DNA of 60,000 nucleotides from Membranipora membranacea (lineage: Eukaryota > Bryozoa > Gymnolaemata > Cheilostomatida > Membraniporidae). The stretch covers positions 22,792,283 through 22,852,282 of the forward strand of contig OU612066.1 of the NCBI GenBank assembly GCA_914767715.1, given 5' to 3'. The position numbers and the translations under genes were made by a program. Positions 10,274 through 23,390 of this stretch are shown piece after piece. Every line of letters begins with the position of its first letter. The stretch's first letter is position 1. Under the pieces are notes generated by a model, which saw nothing but the letters and a program-made list of their open reading frames with translations, made no database searches and was not told the origin of the DNA.

Positions 10274-11720
10274 TCACAATACCAGTGCGCGTGCGTCGAG
10301 ACCACCATAAGATCCTTTAAATTGATAAAGGGCCAAACAATTGTAATCACATGAATTGACATGGCCTCGATGCCATCCTAATTTGGCGGTTCTTTCCTGA
10401 GGTACACGGCTAGTAAGATGTCCTGTCCAGTTCCAGGTTCCATCATGAGTTTTCTCTCCTCCGATCCACCATGCTCCAGTCGGGAAATCTGAAATCAATG
10501 CAAGCGTTATATTAATTGAAGGTGCAATTTAAAGTTTGTTGTTACGTTCTGCCGTTACTAGTAGTTGTCTGGTATTTATACCTCATCAAACCGATGAATA
10601 TCTTATCAGTTTGATCATATATGGAGTTGCCTCTTCCTTGTGCTGAGGTTGCAGCTTGCCAGGGGGGGGTCTTTCAATTAGAAAAAGCGATGCTTTACTA
10701 AAGCAAGTTATCACTATCACATCGCTCAAAATTATCACTCACTTGGTCTTTCAATTAGACAAAATCCCTCCCAAATTGCTCATTCAGAATGTATATAGTT
10801 CCATCATTAAGTGAGCGATCTGAAAGCGAGAGCGCTAGCAGGTATCGCTCACTCACTGAGTGAGCGATCAGATTGCGATTTTGGCTGTTTCTTATTGAAA
10901 GTCCCCCTAGTATAACGGAAGCGACTCAATATGCAGGCAATTGGATCCAATTTGATCCATATGTTCCCTAGGTTAGGGATCCGTTCAACACATCATTGAC
11001 AATGTGATATTGTCTTTCCAACAATACCGTCAGAAGATTACTAGGTTTACAGAAACTTCCGAACAGGGCAAGAGAAGTCATCGACATGACCGCGCTGTAA
11101 ATTAGCAGTTAGATTATTATTATTATTATTACAATGTGTTTTTATTGTTTAGATTCTCACTATATATAGATATAGTATAGCTATAGAATATCACTATGTA
11201 TAGATATATAATAGATACTCACTATTGTCAAGGAGATATTGATTCAATGTATCAGATTCCCCAGCAGAAGGAAATGTGATAAGGTATGCTCCATCTTCTT
11301 CACAAAAGCGCTTTGCTGAATTCCAACTTTTCTCTGTTGTAGAGATGTAGATGCATTTGTATGTTGTTGATCCAGTAAGTACCATCGTGTATGGCGAAGG
11401 GCAAGGGACTGTAAGAGGAGCTAAATTATAATGTGATAATAAATGGTGTTTAACTCTGTAGAGCTGTCCTATGTAGAAAATGGATGTTGTGCAAGTACGT
11501 GAAATCCAACCCCTTGTTTTAAAAAAAACCGGGTGGAGGTCACTCGCTCGAACTAAAAATAGATGCAGTAATCATTTTACGGTACAAATTTTAGTAGGCA
11601 ACTCAACCACTTACCGTTCAGTGTGTTGGCCTTGAGAATAGTTATCATATTTACATCAGGGGCAGCAGTTGACAGACCCGAGACCATCAGTAGCAATAAA
11701 GTAAGTGTACTCATAGCCAT
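10274..11720 (-). CDS. Secreted C-type lectin-domain protein
   Basis: I reconstruct three minus-strand exons with matching phases. Exon 1 (11720-11615) starts at an ATG and encodes a hydrophobic signal peptide (MSTLTLLLLMVSGLSTA). Exon 2 (11408-11223; an alternative in-frame acceptor starts it at 11420) has the first half of a C-type lectin-like domain, with cysteines in YKCIYI and KRFCEEDGAYL. Exon 3 (10488-10274) has the hallmark WWIGG, then WNWTG and a CDYNCLALY stretch. C-type lectin folds bind sugars or other ligands outside the cell. The classical calcium motifs EPN/QPD and WND are not seen, so calcium-dependent sugar binding is doubtful. The usual final cysteine near the domain end is missing before the stop, so the protein may be truncated or a further 3' exon may exist. 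The length is about 170 aa. Confidence 0.75.
10663..10912. mobile_element. MITE-like element with GGGGG-CTTTCAAT terminal inverted repeats
   Basis: The left end reads GGGGGTCTTTCAATTAGAAA and the right end, reverse complemented, GGGGGACTTTCAATAAGAAA. Internal copies of GAGTGAGCGAT-like and CTTTCAATTAGA motifs are present and there is no coding capacity. A related partial copy lies at 43225-43370 in the opposite orientation. It sits in the intron between lectin exons 2 and 3. Confidence 0.65.
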
Positions 11721-11730
11721 AGTAGACTCT

Positions 11731-11797
<67 letters not shown>
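11731..11797. repeat. (CAA)n microsatellite, about 22 units
   Basis: This is an uninterrupted CAA/ACA run. On the lectin gene strand it reads (GTT)n or (TTG)n and ends about 10 bp upstream of the start codon, so it lies in the 5' leader or the core promoter. Confidence 0.95.
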
Positions 11798-11879
11798 AAA
11801 GACCAATTACTATTACCGGCCAGTTGTGGCACACATATCTAACCGACGTGATTAATGCACAAACGACCCTCTTTTGAGA

Positions 11880-13280
11880 CTAATATTTGGAGTTCAGACT
11901 TTTTCCTCGCAGGTGCAATGCACAAAGCCCATAGTTTCCCATGCTAACATCCCATCGATGGTTGCTAAGACATGTAGAGCTTCGAAGACCAGAAAAATTA
12001 CTTCAGATTATAAATTTAATATGCCATCAGAAAGCTCTAGGCGCAAGGATCTCAGAGCACTTATAGTTGATGATGTCATTAAATAGTCGATGGGATGAGC
12101 TCACCTGGGTAAGAAATTTTTGAATTACTTCTTATTTGGTTGTAAGGGTCTCCTTCAGCTGCTATAACAACCTGAACAACTCAATCGAATGAGAGATATC
12201 AGGTCTGAGAGGAGCCTTATGTATGTTTTGTTTACCCCATATTGGATTCATGCTGGTGTACTTACATCTAAAAACACAATGCCTTATCCAAACTCTCATA
12301 CTCCTTATCTATTTGATGATTCTTGAAATCAAATCAGAGTGTACAACCCTGTGATATGACCTCTGCCACCAGTAGTTTGCCGTTAGACACAATAATGCGT
12401 TGAGTGACAGGGTCGTAGTTTTAAAAAAATGGTAGGGGAGGCACAAGCTCAAGCTGGGTCCAAAGCATCACCAAGAGGGGTGCTGTAAGCTCCTCTCGAA
12501 GCAATTTAAGGCATTTTTTATGATTAGCAAATGGAAATCCCAAAGGAGCTGATTCTGACATGGATTATGCAATTATAGTGTTTTTAGGTCACTGTATTAA
12601 GCTTTCTAGGGGAGGCACTGCCTCCCCTAGAACTGCGGGCCTGAGTGATGATTAGTTTTGTTACCAGCATACTGCACATCGTGGAAAAGACTCCACCCAG
12701 TAGTCTGCTCCTACGTACATTTATCGTAAGGGTCATCAGATACATCATTAGTACACGGAATGACATGACCAAGCAAACCTGTGTCTTTGAATAATTATGA
12801 GCAATGGTGCAGCAGCAATACCCTTACCAGGCCTGTAGTTCTAGGGGAAGCAGGGAGGCTCTCCCTTACCTAGAATGCTGAATTGAGTGGCCTTAATAAG
12901 CAATAATTGAATATTCCATGTCGCATCAGCTCATTTGTGAATTCCAATTGTTATTTATATCATAAAATGCTTTAGAGGCTGGGGACAGAGGAGACAGAGG
13001 AGCTTACAGTACCCAACCTGGTGTAACTTCGCATACTCAACAATGTTCGCCTCCTCTCTCATTTCTCCTTGACTATGGCCCTGCTTACTATTGTGTCATC
13101 AAGCCTTGTGATCCTAATATCGTTGCCAATCCATTACTAATACACACAGCAAAGGAACTGGGAGCAAGGCCACTATCTTCCCTCATTTCTTCATCACTCA
13201 AACACAAACAATAAAATAACCACCTTCGGCCTCCGCTAACTGAAAGAAACGCTTTACACACAAGCCATCAAGTTTTGAAG
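11880..13280. other. Gene-free stretch between lectin and dymeclin genes
   Basis: No exon can be supported. GGGAGGC-type motifs recur at about 12435, 12610 and 12845, near TAGTTCTAGGGG-like and GTTTTTAA-like sequence, which suggests fragments of one dispersed repeat. Confidence 0.4.
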
Positions 13281-13294
13281 AGACCGGTATAACA

Positions 13295-13300
13295 TTTATT
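13295..13300 (-). terminator. Candidate poly(A) signal of the dymeclin gene
   Basis: AATAAA on the minus strand, about 410 nt past the dymeclin stop codon. It is a candidate only; other signals could be used. Confidence 0.4.
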
Positions 13301-13708
13301 GCACAATTTATGCAATAATATAAATATACGGCACAAAGCCAGTTTGAAGGGCCAAAACAAAGGCATTGCATTAATTTCACAAGAAAAAGTTAAAAAAGGT
13401 AGCAGCTCAATTCAATAAGTATTGGGACTTATTCCAAAAATAGACCCTAGACATCTCTCACACACTCCAACCTGTACTTTAGGGAGGCGACTAATCTACC
13501 AACTAGGTATGCTCATGAAGACTAGGCGGAAAGGGTTAAAACTACGAATAACAATAATAAATTTCCTTTGCTGCACTTCCAAGGAAATATTGTCCTCAAT
13601 TTACAGCACGCATTAAAATCCTGGGAAACTCATATGTATAAAATACTGTATTGTTTCTTAGCTGAAGCTAATCTTGTGCGAATTCATATATGACTGTACA
13701 TTCAAGTA

Positions 13709-16700
13709 TCAGCTTGTCATAGCAGACTGTTTGAAATGAAGATTAGCAGTCTGGCACACTATTTGCCACACATATGGCACAAAGAACCTGCTGGAGTCAT
13801 CCTCCTCTATGTATTTGAACCTTAGGTCAGGGTGTTTAATGAATGAACCTCTCCTGAAAGTTTTTAGTCCATCTTCAATCACCTCGATAACCTAGAAAAG
13901 AAATATAGACATGTTAATTTCCGAGGAAAGTTAATTTAGACACCTAAGTGTACGGTTAGGATTACAAACTCTTCAGTGCTGTATCATAATACCATGAAGA
14001 AAATTTTTGTACAAGACAGAGTTGTTTTCTTATCCCTTAGGAAAGAGTTTAATTGTTCCCAACACATTGTGATTATTTTGTCTTCTATTAAAAGTGAAAC
14101 AACTAGTGGTAGAGACATTTGGTTTTGATGAGTCACAAAGAAATCTTGAAAATTAGTTCCATTGCTTTCTTTGTGAGTGCCAGCAATGAACTAAACCTCC
14201 AGGAAGAACAACTGCAGTCACATGACCAATTGAGGTGTGTGCAGTTGGTTCAGAGTTGTCCTCTCAAAAACACACTAAATTGGAAACATAACTCCATGAT
14301 AGCCCAAGTTCTTTTAGTTCAATTAGGGCTGGGTTACACTGAATACACTGACTCACTAGAAAATAACCGCAATTCTGTGAATATGCTTAGTGATGAGGCT
14401 TGATGGTCATGGTGTTGACACCAAATATTCTCATAACTGATGGTTTATTTCACTAAACTGAGACATGGAACTATAGAGAAGATGCTCATTGACAGTTGAG
14501 GTGCCATCCTTTGCAGATATACAATGCTTAAACCTCAAAAATAATGCAGAGAAAAGTCATTAAAATGTTAATTTTTCACTCTATAAATCCTGGAATCTCT
14601 ATGCAGGACCCATAATTGATCAATCTAAAAACATGTGGCTATGGGCTATATTGCAAAGAACATATACCTTGCAGGTAAATACATTGAAAAAATTGTAAAA
14701 TGATGAAAAACTCATTAAAACCAGCATATACAAGCAAGATATGCTGAGCAATGTGTCATCTGACTCTAAATCATGGAATGTTGGACAGGCAGTTGAAGGT
14801 ATGAGTCCTGTTATCCCTCATAACCATGTTTCATCATAAACAATTACTCCTAGTGATAGCAATTTCATTTTTTACTGATCACTCTCTAATTTCAAGTGAC
14901 CATTATTTATGCATGCACATCATTTTTCAATTTTTTTTGGAATTAGCCAATCAGCAGCCAGCTTAACTATGAGTTGTTCTTCCCTGGAGGTTTAGTTCAT
15001 TGGTGCCAGGAAACAGGAAAATAGATGAATGTAACAAGCAGTAGTTTTCCTCTCTTGTGAAATGAGGAGATATGTTAAGTGTAAATCATTTTTGCTGGTA
15101 GGGGTGTACACCCTCCCTTGAGTATCTTTAGTATAGTCTTAGTACATTATTAGGGATTACTGCTCAGAGTGACTCTCATTTAGCGAAATCAACTCTACCC
15201 TAGCCTGGGATTCAGGCCAACAGTGGGGCCTTGTCTGAATTATGGGTTGTGTTGGATATCGCTTCTGTGGTGTTATCTACTTATGAATCACTATAATTGT
15301 GCATTTCAGAATGGACCCATGCGCTTGTGTTATGTTTTGATTGGCTGATGGGTTTTGGTTTGTTATTATATGGAGTTGTCTGCTCATGTTGGGTTTTGCA
15401 AACTAACACACCCAACCTGAGTAGATAACTCAATATTGTTGGACTGAATTCAAGCCCAACTCTACCCCCGACGGCCCGATACAAGTAAAACTAACCTGCA
15501 GTACAGATCTGGGCTGCTCTCCAAACGCTTTCTCCAACTTAATATGAAACTGCTCCAGTAACATGTGGACATTCTACAACAATAAATAAACAATCAAAAT
15601 TACACATTTAAATATTAAATAATTCTACCAAAACCAAGATTAAAGAATTATATGCGTGGTGTTGAGAACCCGCCCTCTAGTAGATGGATCCCTGTGTAAT
15701 TGGAAATTGTCATTTCAGTGCGAGTGGCCTGAATGAAACATTTGAGACTTTCTCTGAAATCAAACATATTTTGAGAATTTACCCCCGCAAACAATTGATT
15801 AATGAAAATGTTTCATTACAATTCATGAATTTTTAGCTGGTAGCGAATGAGAGAGTCCACAGGAAGAAATATGTACAGATTCTCACACGGAAAATTGCTG
15901 ATATTATCTGTCCATTGGAGCCATTTTATGAGGTAACTTAACAGTACTGCTAAAATAATCTGGAGTTAAATTCTGCTCTTTAAGATATGCGGCTAATGTG
16001 AACATGCATAAGTTACCTGTAGAAGTGGTTTGAAGGATTCTAACTCTCTGAATTTATCAAACTCATCCTTATGACAGAGCATGACATGCACTAGGTGTAC
16101 ATTCAGATGTACGGTGTGTGTGATACATGAGTTTATTATCTCCAAAAACATCCTGATCATTTCTTCTATAGCACCCAGATCCTGCAAAAAGAATCACAGT
16201 AGTTAGCAAAACTGGTGGGCAGTCTCATCAAGATGCATGGCTTCGTTTTAGCTTGTACAAGAACTACACTTGGTGGCGTTCAACAGTGTCCATGATTCTA
16301 CCTTGTTTTATGGCTGGAGTTGGTCAAATTCGTTACTTGGGGCGTCCCCTCATTAAATACCCATATCTCAAAAATTAGGAAGTGGAAAGGAAATGGGTGT
16401 TTAATTTTTGAATGACACAAAGTCTAAACTGCAGGGACTTCGTTATTACAGTAATGAATTTGATTGGCTCTAAATAAAACATCATTTATCAATACAATGC
16501 AAATTATGTCACAGTAAGTGATCCCTAGGAGTTTGAGTGTCTGTCTCAAACTCCATGACCACACGACTTGTCTTAGCAGTGAACTCAGACAAGAGAGGAC
16601 AATTAACAGCGGAAAAAAGTCAAAGCTAGCTTGATTTGAATTCTGTTGACAGCAGTTGAAGTTATTGAAACATATGACTCATTGCTTACATGACCCACTG

Positions 16701-19700
16701 CTTACAGACAAGAGAGGGCAATTCACAGAGGAAAGAAAAGGCAAAATAGCTTGATTGTGATTCTGTCAAACTGCCCCTGGAACAAATGATTAATTCAGCA
16801 GCAAAAGACATGTCTTTGCAGTGAATTCGGACAAGAGAGGGCAATTCTCAGGTGAAAAAAAATTGAATATAGCTCGATTTTGATTATGTTGAGAAGATGC
16901 CAGATCTTATGACTAATTCAGCTGCTTACATTAGTGAGATTACTCTTTATACTCTCAGATTCTTCGTCAGCGTCACTCTTCATATCGTATAGCTGAACTC
17001 TCTCCACAGTTTTGTGATGTCTCTTCATCAGTGTGATGTAGAAGTTTATCAATCTTTGACACACGTAAGACTGAACGTTCACAAACTTACTGGACATGTT
17101 AGCCAACATGGCCAGGCAGTTTGTGTGCAGGTATCTGTCCTTTGTATGAGCCATGTTGTATTGCATAGCTTTGATAATGATGAGAATGAATAGATCACCT
17201 GTAAACAAGAAATAGTAAGAATTAGATTTTTTTATATTAGCTTGTATTACAATTTACTCCCATTTGGTACAATCAATAAAATAAAGTATGAAACTATTAG
17301 AATGTACTGTACTGATGTGAGAAGGCTTGCCACTAGCTTCCAGTTAACTACTTTTGATCACAACTAGCAAACCATTAGTCAATACAAGTATATTATGCTT
17401 TATCGAAATGAGTATTATTGCCCATTTCATAGTAATGATATGAACTTAGCAAGCCTTTGCAATGGTAGGTTTGAGGTGGTTGGCTGTTAAGCCCTAATTA
17501 TGATATAACAATGACCCTTATTTTTCCACTGTACAGTTTATTTGTATCATGTTGATCTGCAAATCTACCATAAAAGGTAAGTGTAAAATCTCATGGTTAA
17601 GTCGACTCGGTAATTGGGTGGCGGATGATTTGTTGATGGAGGAGACTAAAATTGATCTAAAATATCACATGTAGCTGATGTAAAAGAAAAATTACACTGA
17701 CCTAACGTGATATCTACAAGATGACGATCCTTGTACCATTTGACAGTAGCGAGTTTGACCTGAAATAAATCCCTGTTGAAGCCATCATCTTCGGTGAGAA
17801 TCAGCAGCGTTATAAGTGCTAGGTACACCTGGTGGGAGCTGGAGTCTGCATCTTGGTGGTAAAGAACCTGTAGATTGCAAAATAAAAGTTGAACTTAAGC
17901 CAAAAGCAATAAATGGTTCAATGGAATGACTGATTAAATCAGGGGGTCTTCTCACGCGCCACATCCTGATGCATTGGCGGTGAGACATTAGTTGCCTTAA
18001 GAGTGAGGCTACAACTTATGTAGTCAGTCAGATTGCTCTCTGTCTGTAGGCGAGACAAAGCATACTCGGGGTTCGACTAAACCCCAGAGGTCAACGGACT
18101 GCAGTAGGATTCGAACTCATTACCGTCAACACTTGCGCGCTGAAGGAGCAACTGAATTCATTGGTTGACCTGACCAGTTTTGGAGTTGCAAAATTAAACA
18201 TGAAGATATTGTACATGAAAAATATGTATATGCAAATATTCCCGTCATCATAGTGCGCAGGAAAATATCTATGGTTTTTATGAAGACAAAGCATGCACTT
18301 TTATTCGAATTTTTCATTTATGTATGTAAACAGGAAACTGATAGTGGTTACTATCAATGGGTTTGAGTCCCGCCGCTGACTGAGAGTAAGTGGCCTTCTA
18401 TTTCTAGAGGGTATACTGGTTGTGTAGGGTTGCGCCGCACAGACTCATCCAATGTCATAAAAGGAAAACCAGATGATCATATGCTGAGTGATTGACTAAG
18501 GGACTACAGAGTACGGAAGAAGCAAAAAGCTACGAGACCGTCCCACTTTACTTACTATGAGGAGAGGTTCGACTAGTTTATCGATGTTCGTCCTGGAGAG
18601 AATGAAAGCTTTCATCATCGTATTCTCATGTAGAAGTTTGTAGAGAAGTAATGTTGCCTCTTCTGTCTGTAAATCTTTGCATATCGTGTCATACAAAGTC
18701 TACAAAATATAGTCATGTGTGTGTGAGAAGAGACAGGTGAGAACCTATTACCATGTTTAGATAATATAATATTCCATATTGACACAGGGCACATCATGTG
18801 TTAATTGGGAAGTATTTTCATTTTGAGTGACAAGACTTGTTTGGGGTTCGGGATTTGCAATATGCATTGTGTGAGTGCAGACTGAGATATAGGCCAATTA
18901 AATCAAAGAAGAAGATAATTCATCTCTGATAATGAGCAATTTTGAAACTAGTGATTTACAACCCTCCAGTTGTCAAGATTTAAAACATAGAAATTGTCAG
19001 CAATAGTATAGAATGAGATATATAGTACATTCAAATATTGTGTCAAGGGAGACAATAATTCCTCTGAGATACTGCGCAATTTAAGAATTAGTGATTTACA
19101 AACCTCCGGCTTGACCATGTAGTGTCTCTCTTCGTCCATAAATGAAGTCAGAGCTTTGCAATATGGATTCTGAGGGTTGTTATGATGAGCCAGGACCATC
19201 AACAGCAGCAGACTTTGTGACCCGAGGTTAACCTTCTTAACGTCGGAGGCACTTCCTCCACTCATACCCAGGGTCATCACCGACCACAAAGTGGAGCTAA
19301 GTGAGCTGGATCCATCCTCCATGTAGACAAAACTAGGAATACTGTCATGATGTGCATACATACTGAGCAAGCTGTAGGCCAATAGTGAGGCTCTATCCTC
19401 TTCCAAACCTTCCATAATCTCTATATAAAATATGTTGTTGGCAGCAGATTCTGTGTTATACATGACCATACCCAATAAAGTGATTAGAGTGTTGATCATC
19501 TCATGATGCAGTAAGACGGTAGTTTCGTGGATGACAATGTCAGTTATACCTTTGGCTAAACTATCCATGAAGGTGGTGATAGTTTGGTCCTTGACCTGCG
19601 CCTGTGTTTCACCTTCAGACGCATCGGTAACTGGTTTGAGAAACTGCTGGATTATAACCTCCTCCGATAAGTGCTGTATAAAATACTTGCATACATTCCT

Positions 19701-20048
19701 AATGATGAACAAAGCGTTCAAAACCTGCCAGATGAATGGGTTCGTTGTATCATTGTCAACTCCATGCATGATCACTGCATCTAATCTATGTACAAAGTAG
19801 TTGACTAGCGTGTGAAAGTTACCAGTCCTTACGCTGTTGATGGCCAAGTTCTTACATAGAGATTTTGTTGTGTCGTCGAGAAGTTTAGAGTTACTAGAAC
19901 TCATGGCTACAAGATCGAGATCCACTAAGGAAAATGCGAGAAGAGAGTTCCAAAATGGATCATTTTCAGACAATGCCTCTGCACTGCAGAGTCTTTTCAA
20001 ATACTCATTGCTCCCGATGGAGTCAAGGGTACTGCAGCTATTACCCAT
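13709..20048 (-). CDS. DYM: Dymeclin
   Basis: Dymeclin is a Golgi-associated protein needed for Golgi organisation and secretion; in humans its loss causes Dyggve-Melchior-Clausen dysplasia. Seven minus-strand exons with GT-AG borders fit in phase: 20048-19104, 18699-18556, 17867-17702, 17198-16930, 16181-16017, 15573-15496 and 13891-13709. They sum to 1950 nt, or 649 aa plus stop, close to human dymeclin (669 aa). Family signatures are the N-terminal MGNS (a possible N-myristoylation start) with EYLK.L and SENDPFW, then LLLYKLLHEN, ITLLILTEDDGFNRD, MQYNMAHTKDRYLHTNCLA, EEMIRMFLEIINSC, and the C-terminal FVPYVWQ. The gene is complete with no frameshift. Introns run from about 0.4 to 1.8 kb. 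SINE copies lie in intron 2 (18.56-17.87 kb). Confidence 0.95.
14000..15480. other. Large last intron of the dymeclin gene
   Basis: This region lies inside the last dymeclin intron (13892-15495). An open frame at 14119-14403 on the opposite strand has no recognisable domain, and I do not call a gene here. Confidence 0.5.
17935..18190 (-). mobile_element. tRNA-derived SINE, family 1, minus-strand copy
   Basis: On the minus strand, a box-B-like GAGTTCGAATCC is followed by a tail with CTACAGACAGAGAGCAATCTG, TAGCCTCACT and a GATGTGGC segment. These match, in the same order, the copy at 39345-39590. The A-box region is weaker here (TGGTCAGGTCAACC). The copy lies in dymeclin intron 2. Confidence 0.6.
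18335..18480 (+). mobile_element. Possible truncated tRNA-derived SINE
   Basis: AGTGGTTAC is followed closely by the box-B-like GGGTTTGAGTCCCGCC, then an unrelated tail. The spacing between the two boxes is too short for an intact tRNA head, so this is at best a truncated or rearranged copy. Confidence 0.3.
18925..19110. repeat. ~139-bp tandem duplication spanning the dymeclin exon 1 donor
   Basis: The segments around 18925-18970 and 19062-19110 share AGTGATTTACAA, CCTCC and the preceding GCAATTT blocks at a shift of about 139 bp. The second contains the real exon 1 donor (minus strand GAG|GTTTGT). The first carries a degraded copy (GGAGGGTTGT) that could act as a cryptic donor. Confidence 0.6.
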
Positions 20049-20059
20049 GTTCTCCTCTC

Positions 20060-23000
20060 ATTAATTGATTAGCATGAGAACGCTAGATCAAATAAGGGGC
20101 AGGTTCGATTTCTCTGAGATGAGTACAGTACTGAACAGGCCTGCAATGTAGACAAAGTCATATTATAGTCACAAGATTTAATAAATACAAATGTCAAATT
20201 CACAAGAAAAGCCACAGAATAGAAAAATAAGATATTCTGCTTGGTTGGACAATATGCCTTTGGTGACAGCCATTTATACATGTAACACACTAGAGAGATT
20301 TACCGTTCCCACCGCTCAACATTGGACTTTAAATAAAGTGTTCTTGTCTAGATAATAATTGGTTAGAAGAAGAGGACACGGAGGGAATAATCTCATACCA
20401 CAACAACAGAGTGTACTATGATGTCACAGCAATACAACCGACACAAAACATCACACAAGTTGTGCTGTATGGGATATGTCTTACTTACAGCACTCAATGC
20501 CTACACAGTAGGGTTGTGGGTGCTGAAGGGTTCGCTTGAGTGGTTTACCACTGCTCTGAAACCTTGCTGTAAGTGAGTTTAGTTTGCAATAAACTGAGTA
20601 CCTAAAATTGGTCTTACTCTTAACACACAACATGCTTTGGCCTTGAGCTTCACCTACAAATCGTCTACTATGACTTTTTTATAATTGAGTGGATAGTGGT
20701 TTTTGATAATTGAGTGGATAGTATAGTGGTTTTTAATAAGTTAGTCTAAGAGTGGATAGTAGTGGTTGAGTGCTCCAGTGGTTGAGGCCTCGACTCATGA
20801 GGCACTCAACCACTGGTCTAGACTTGCACCAACTACTGAATGACTGTGTCTACTATCACAGGCGACATAACTAGTACTAGTCTGTACTCAGACTAGCCTG
20901 TCTTGACAAGAAGACACACACACAACTACTCTAGTACCTACTCAGACCAGAGTCATTCTCTCTGCTGTAATGGAGTGATCAACAACACCTGTAGTAGCTC
21001 ATTATTAGTCTGTGCAGGTATAGTCAATAAACAACACTTTCCTTGCATGATAAATACATATTATTTTAGCTCATACATTTCTTGTTGGTGCCAAAATTGA
21101 TGAGTGATCAAATTTGCAAAGTTGGCAAAAATTTATTCAAGATGAAAGTGAAACTACATATCCATAGCCCAAGGTCTAGATATCACCTCTGATAGAAGCT
21201 GGGTGTCATACACAATTCCCTCAATAAGAAGCCGGATAAACTTCTTTCTGTTTTGGAGACAGAAACCGCTTGTGACTTCCTGTGACCTACTTTAACCCGG
21301 ATATTGTCGGAATGCTTTTTTGAAGAACCTGCTCAACCATATTGGAAAATGAAATAGGTGAGTGAGAAGCAGTAAATTAGTCAATACACCACTAACTGTG
21401 GGACAAAACAGTCAGAATATAATTGTTACCACAGCATTTAAGAAAAATATCTCCTGTAGATATAGGAATAATAGCTTTCTAGGGTCTTGATTGCCTTTTG
21501 ACAAGTGGTAAGTAAGTAGTGTGTGTAGCCTAGCTGTAGGATTTAATTTTTAGTTTGGTTTAATTAAATTTATTTTATATTATGTTTATTAATTACTTGC
21601 TGCTGTAAGACTGTCTGATGGAGTCTGTCATTTTTTACTTCAGTGGGAGCTGTCCTCTTAATCAGCCAAACCGAGGCTACTTACACATTGGACTGGTAGA
21701 ATGATAAGCCTAGCTAGAGTAGACTAGAGTAGCCGTAGGTGGCTAGGCTGCTCGTTTCAGAATACCTATCCAAAGGCTTTTGTTTATTAATGTGAATTTG
21801 ACTTTGGGCAGATGAGGAAGAAAGGGTAACCCATGAGTATTTGAATCAAAAATAAGGGATAATAATATTTCAGCTTATGATAGTTATATACTAACTACTG
21901 TATTACAATACACAAGGTAGGTTATTTTAATAATGTAATATAATAATGTATGTCATTCAAGGCCTACTAGTCACATTACAACTATGTAGTCTTGGACGTT
22001 CAATATAGGCCTTCCACTGGTTTTTCCTTTTCAGTCAGTCGGAGTGTATTTATTTATGACATGACATAGATCGATAATTTAGAAGCCTGATAGGATTTGT
22101 TGTTATCATATCATCGTTGACCTGTAGCCCACCCATTTAGACAATAGTATCATGTTGGGCATCTAACACTATCTTAGCAGTTGGTATTGTGTTACTGATG
22201 ATAAATGTAATTGATGGATTTTCTTTAGCGCATCGTTGCTCCATGGTGATTGCGAGAGGCGATAACCAAAACCGTTGGACTTATCTCATCATTATTTTGG
22301 ATGTTCAGAAGTTCCTCATTGTTGTTGTATTGAGTCATTCTATTTGGTTGAGGAAAACATGCTATGACTCAATGCATGTTTTTCATGGAATTGACTATGA
22401 CTATGTTCCTGTTGCCTCAACGGTTTAATCTATTGTGTAAGTAGCATTAAGCACATCAGTTGTCAAGCTGTAGCCTATGCAGTTATACAGGCTATGTGAT
22501 TATCTCAGCATCATTGCCACCAGCAAAGATTGATGATTATGTCATTCGGCTGCCCTTTTGCTGTTGGTCGTTGTATCGTGAATGGTTAGGCCTCATGATT
22601 TAATGAGACCTACTACATTCGCAACACCAGCTTCGTCGTCATACTGGATCTTCCTTTCTCTTGTCTTACAATGCTCCTGAGTTTTCAGTCCACATGTCTT
22701 AGCCTAAGGCAAACTTTTCTCTGCGCGATAAATCCATTTGTATGCGAAACCGTTCTTCATGTGCCATGTGTCATGTAAGGTTTGAAAAAAGCGGAAATAT
22801 TGTTGATGAAAACTTGAATCCCCCAATTAGTGGCTAGCTAACATTAACTCACACTCATCAGTACTTTATAAACCATACACTAATGAAAATTGTCGCAACC
22901 TGACATTAAATATCTAGCTAATATTTTGCCTACATGGTGCCAGTATTGCTTGTGATCTCTATCTAGCCAGCTCCAAATTTAGCAATGTATAATCAGATTT

Positions 23001-23390
23001 TTGGCAAACATTACCAAATCAAACCTGTCATTATCTCTACATTCAGCTACCATGTCACAAAATATATTATTTCATATGGTTTCACAGTCAATGATCTGAT
23101 CATCAATCTTCTTGCACTGATCATAAGGTCATTAATCTAACATGATCGGTCTTGACTCAGCAGACCAATAATTTATCTCCATGATTATAGTACATGTACG
23201 TACATAAAATGTTCATCATATAATCATATATGAAGCTTTGGATTAAATAGGCCTGTGTAAAACACAACAGGTTGGGTGCTGTACTTGTTCAGTGTCAAAG
23301 AAATGTACAATTAACTAACCTTTTGTTTGCCAGTGATTTTGGAAATATTTCAAGGAGGTCATTGCTAATATTACATTATTGTTGTGACAG
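20060..23390. other. Intergenic region between dymeclin and receptor copy A
   Basis: No exon could be supported. The left part should contain the dymeclin promoter and 5' leader. At 20775-20815 there is a 12-bp inverted repeat (CCAGTGGTTGAG / CTCAACCACTGG) next to a run of GAGTGGATAGT-type direct repeats (20685-20765). Confidence 0.5.

Noticed and set aside
18948-19103. Extension of dymeclin exon 1 to 18948 as one long frame
   Set aside because: The frame runs past the donor GAG|GTTTGT at 19104 into the intron; joining at the donor restores the family sequence and phase.
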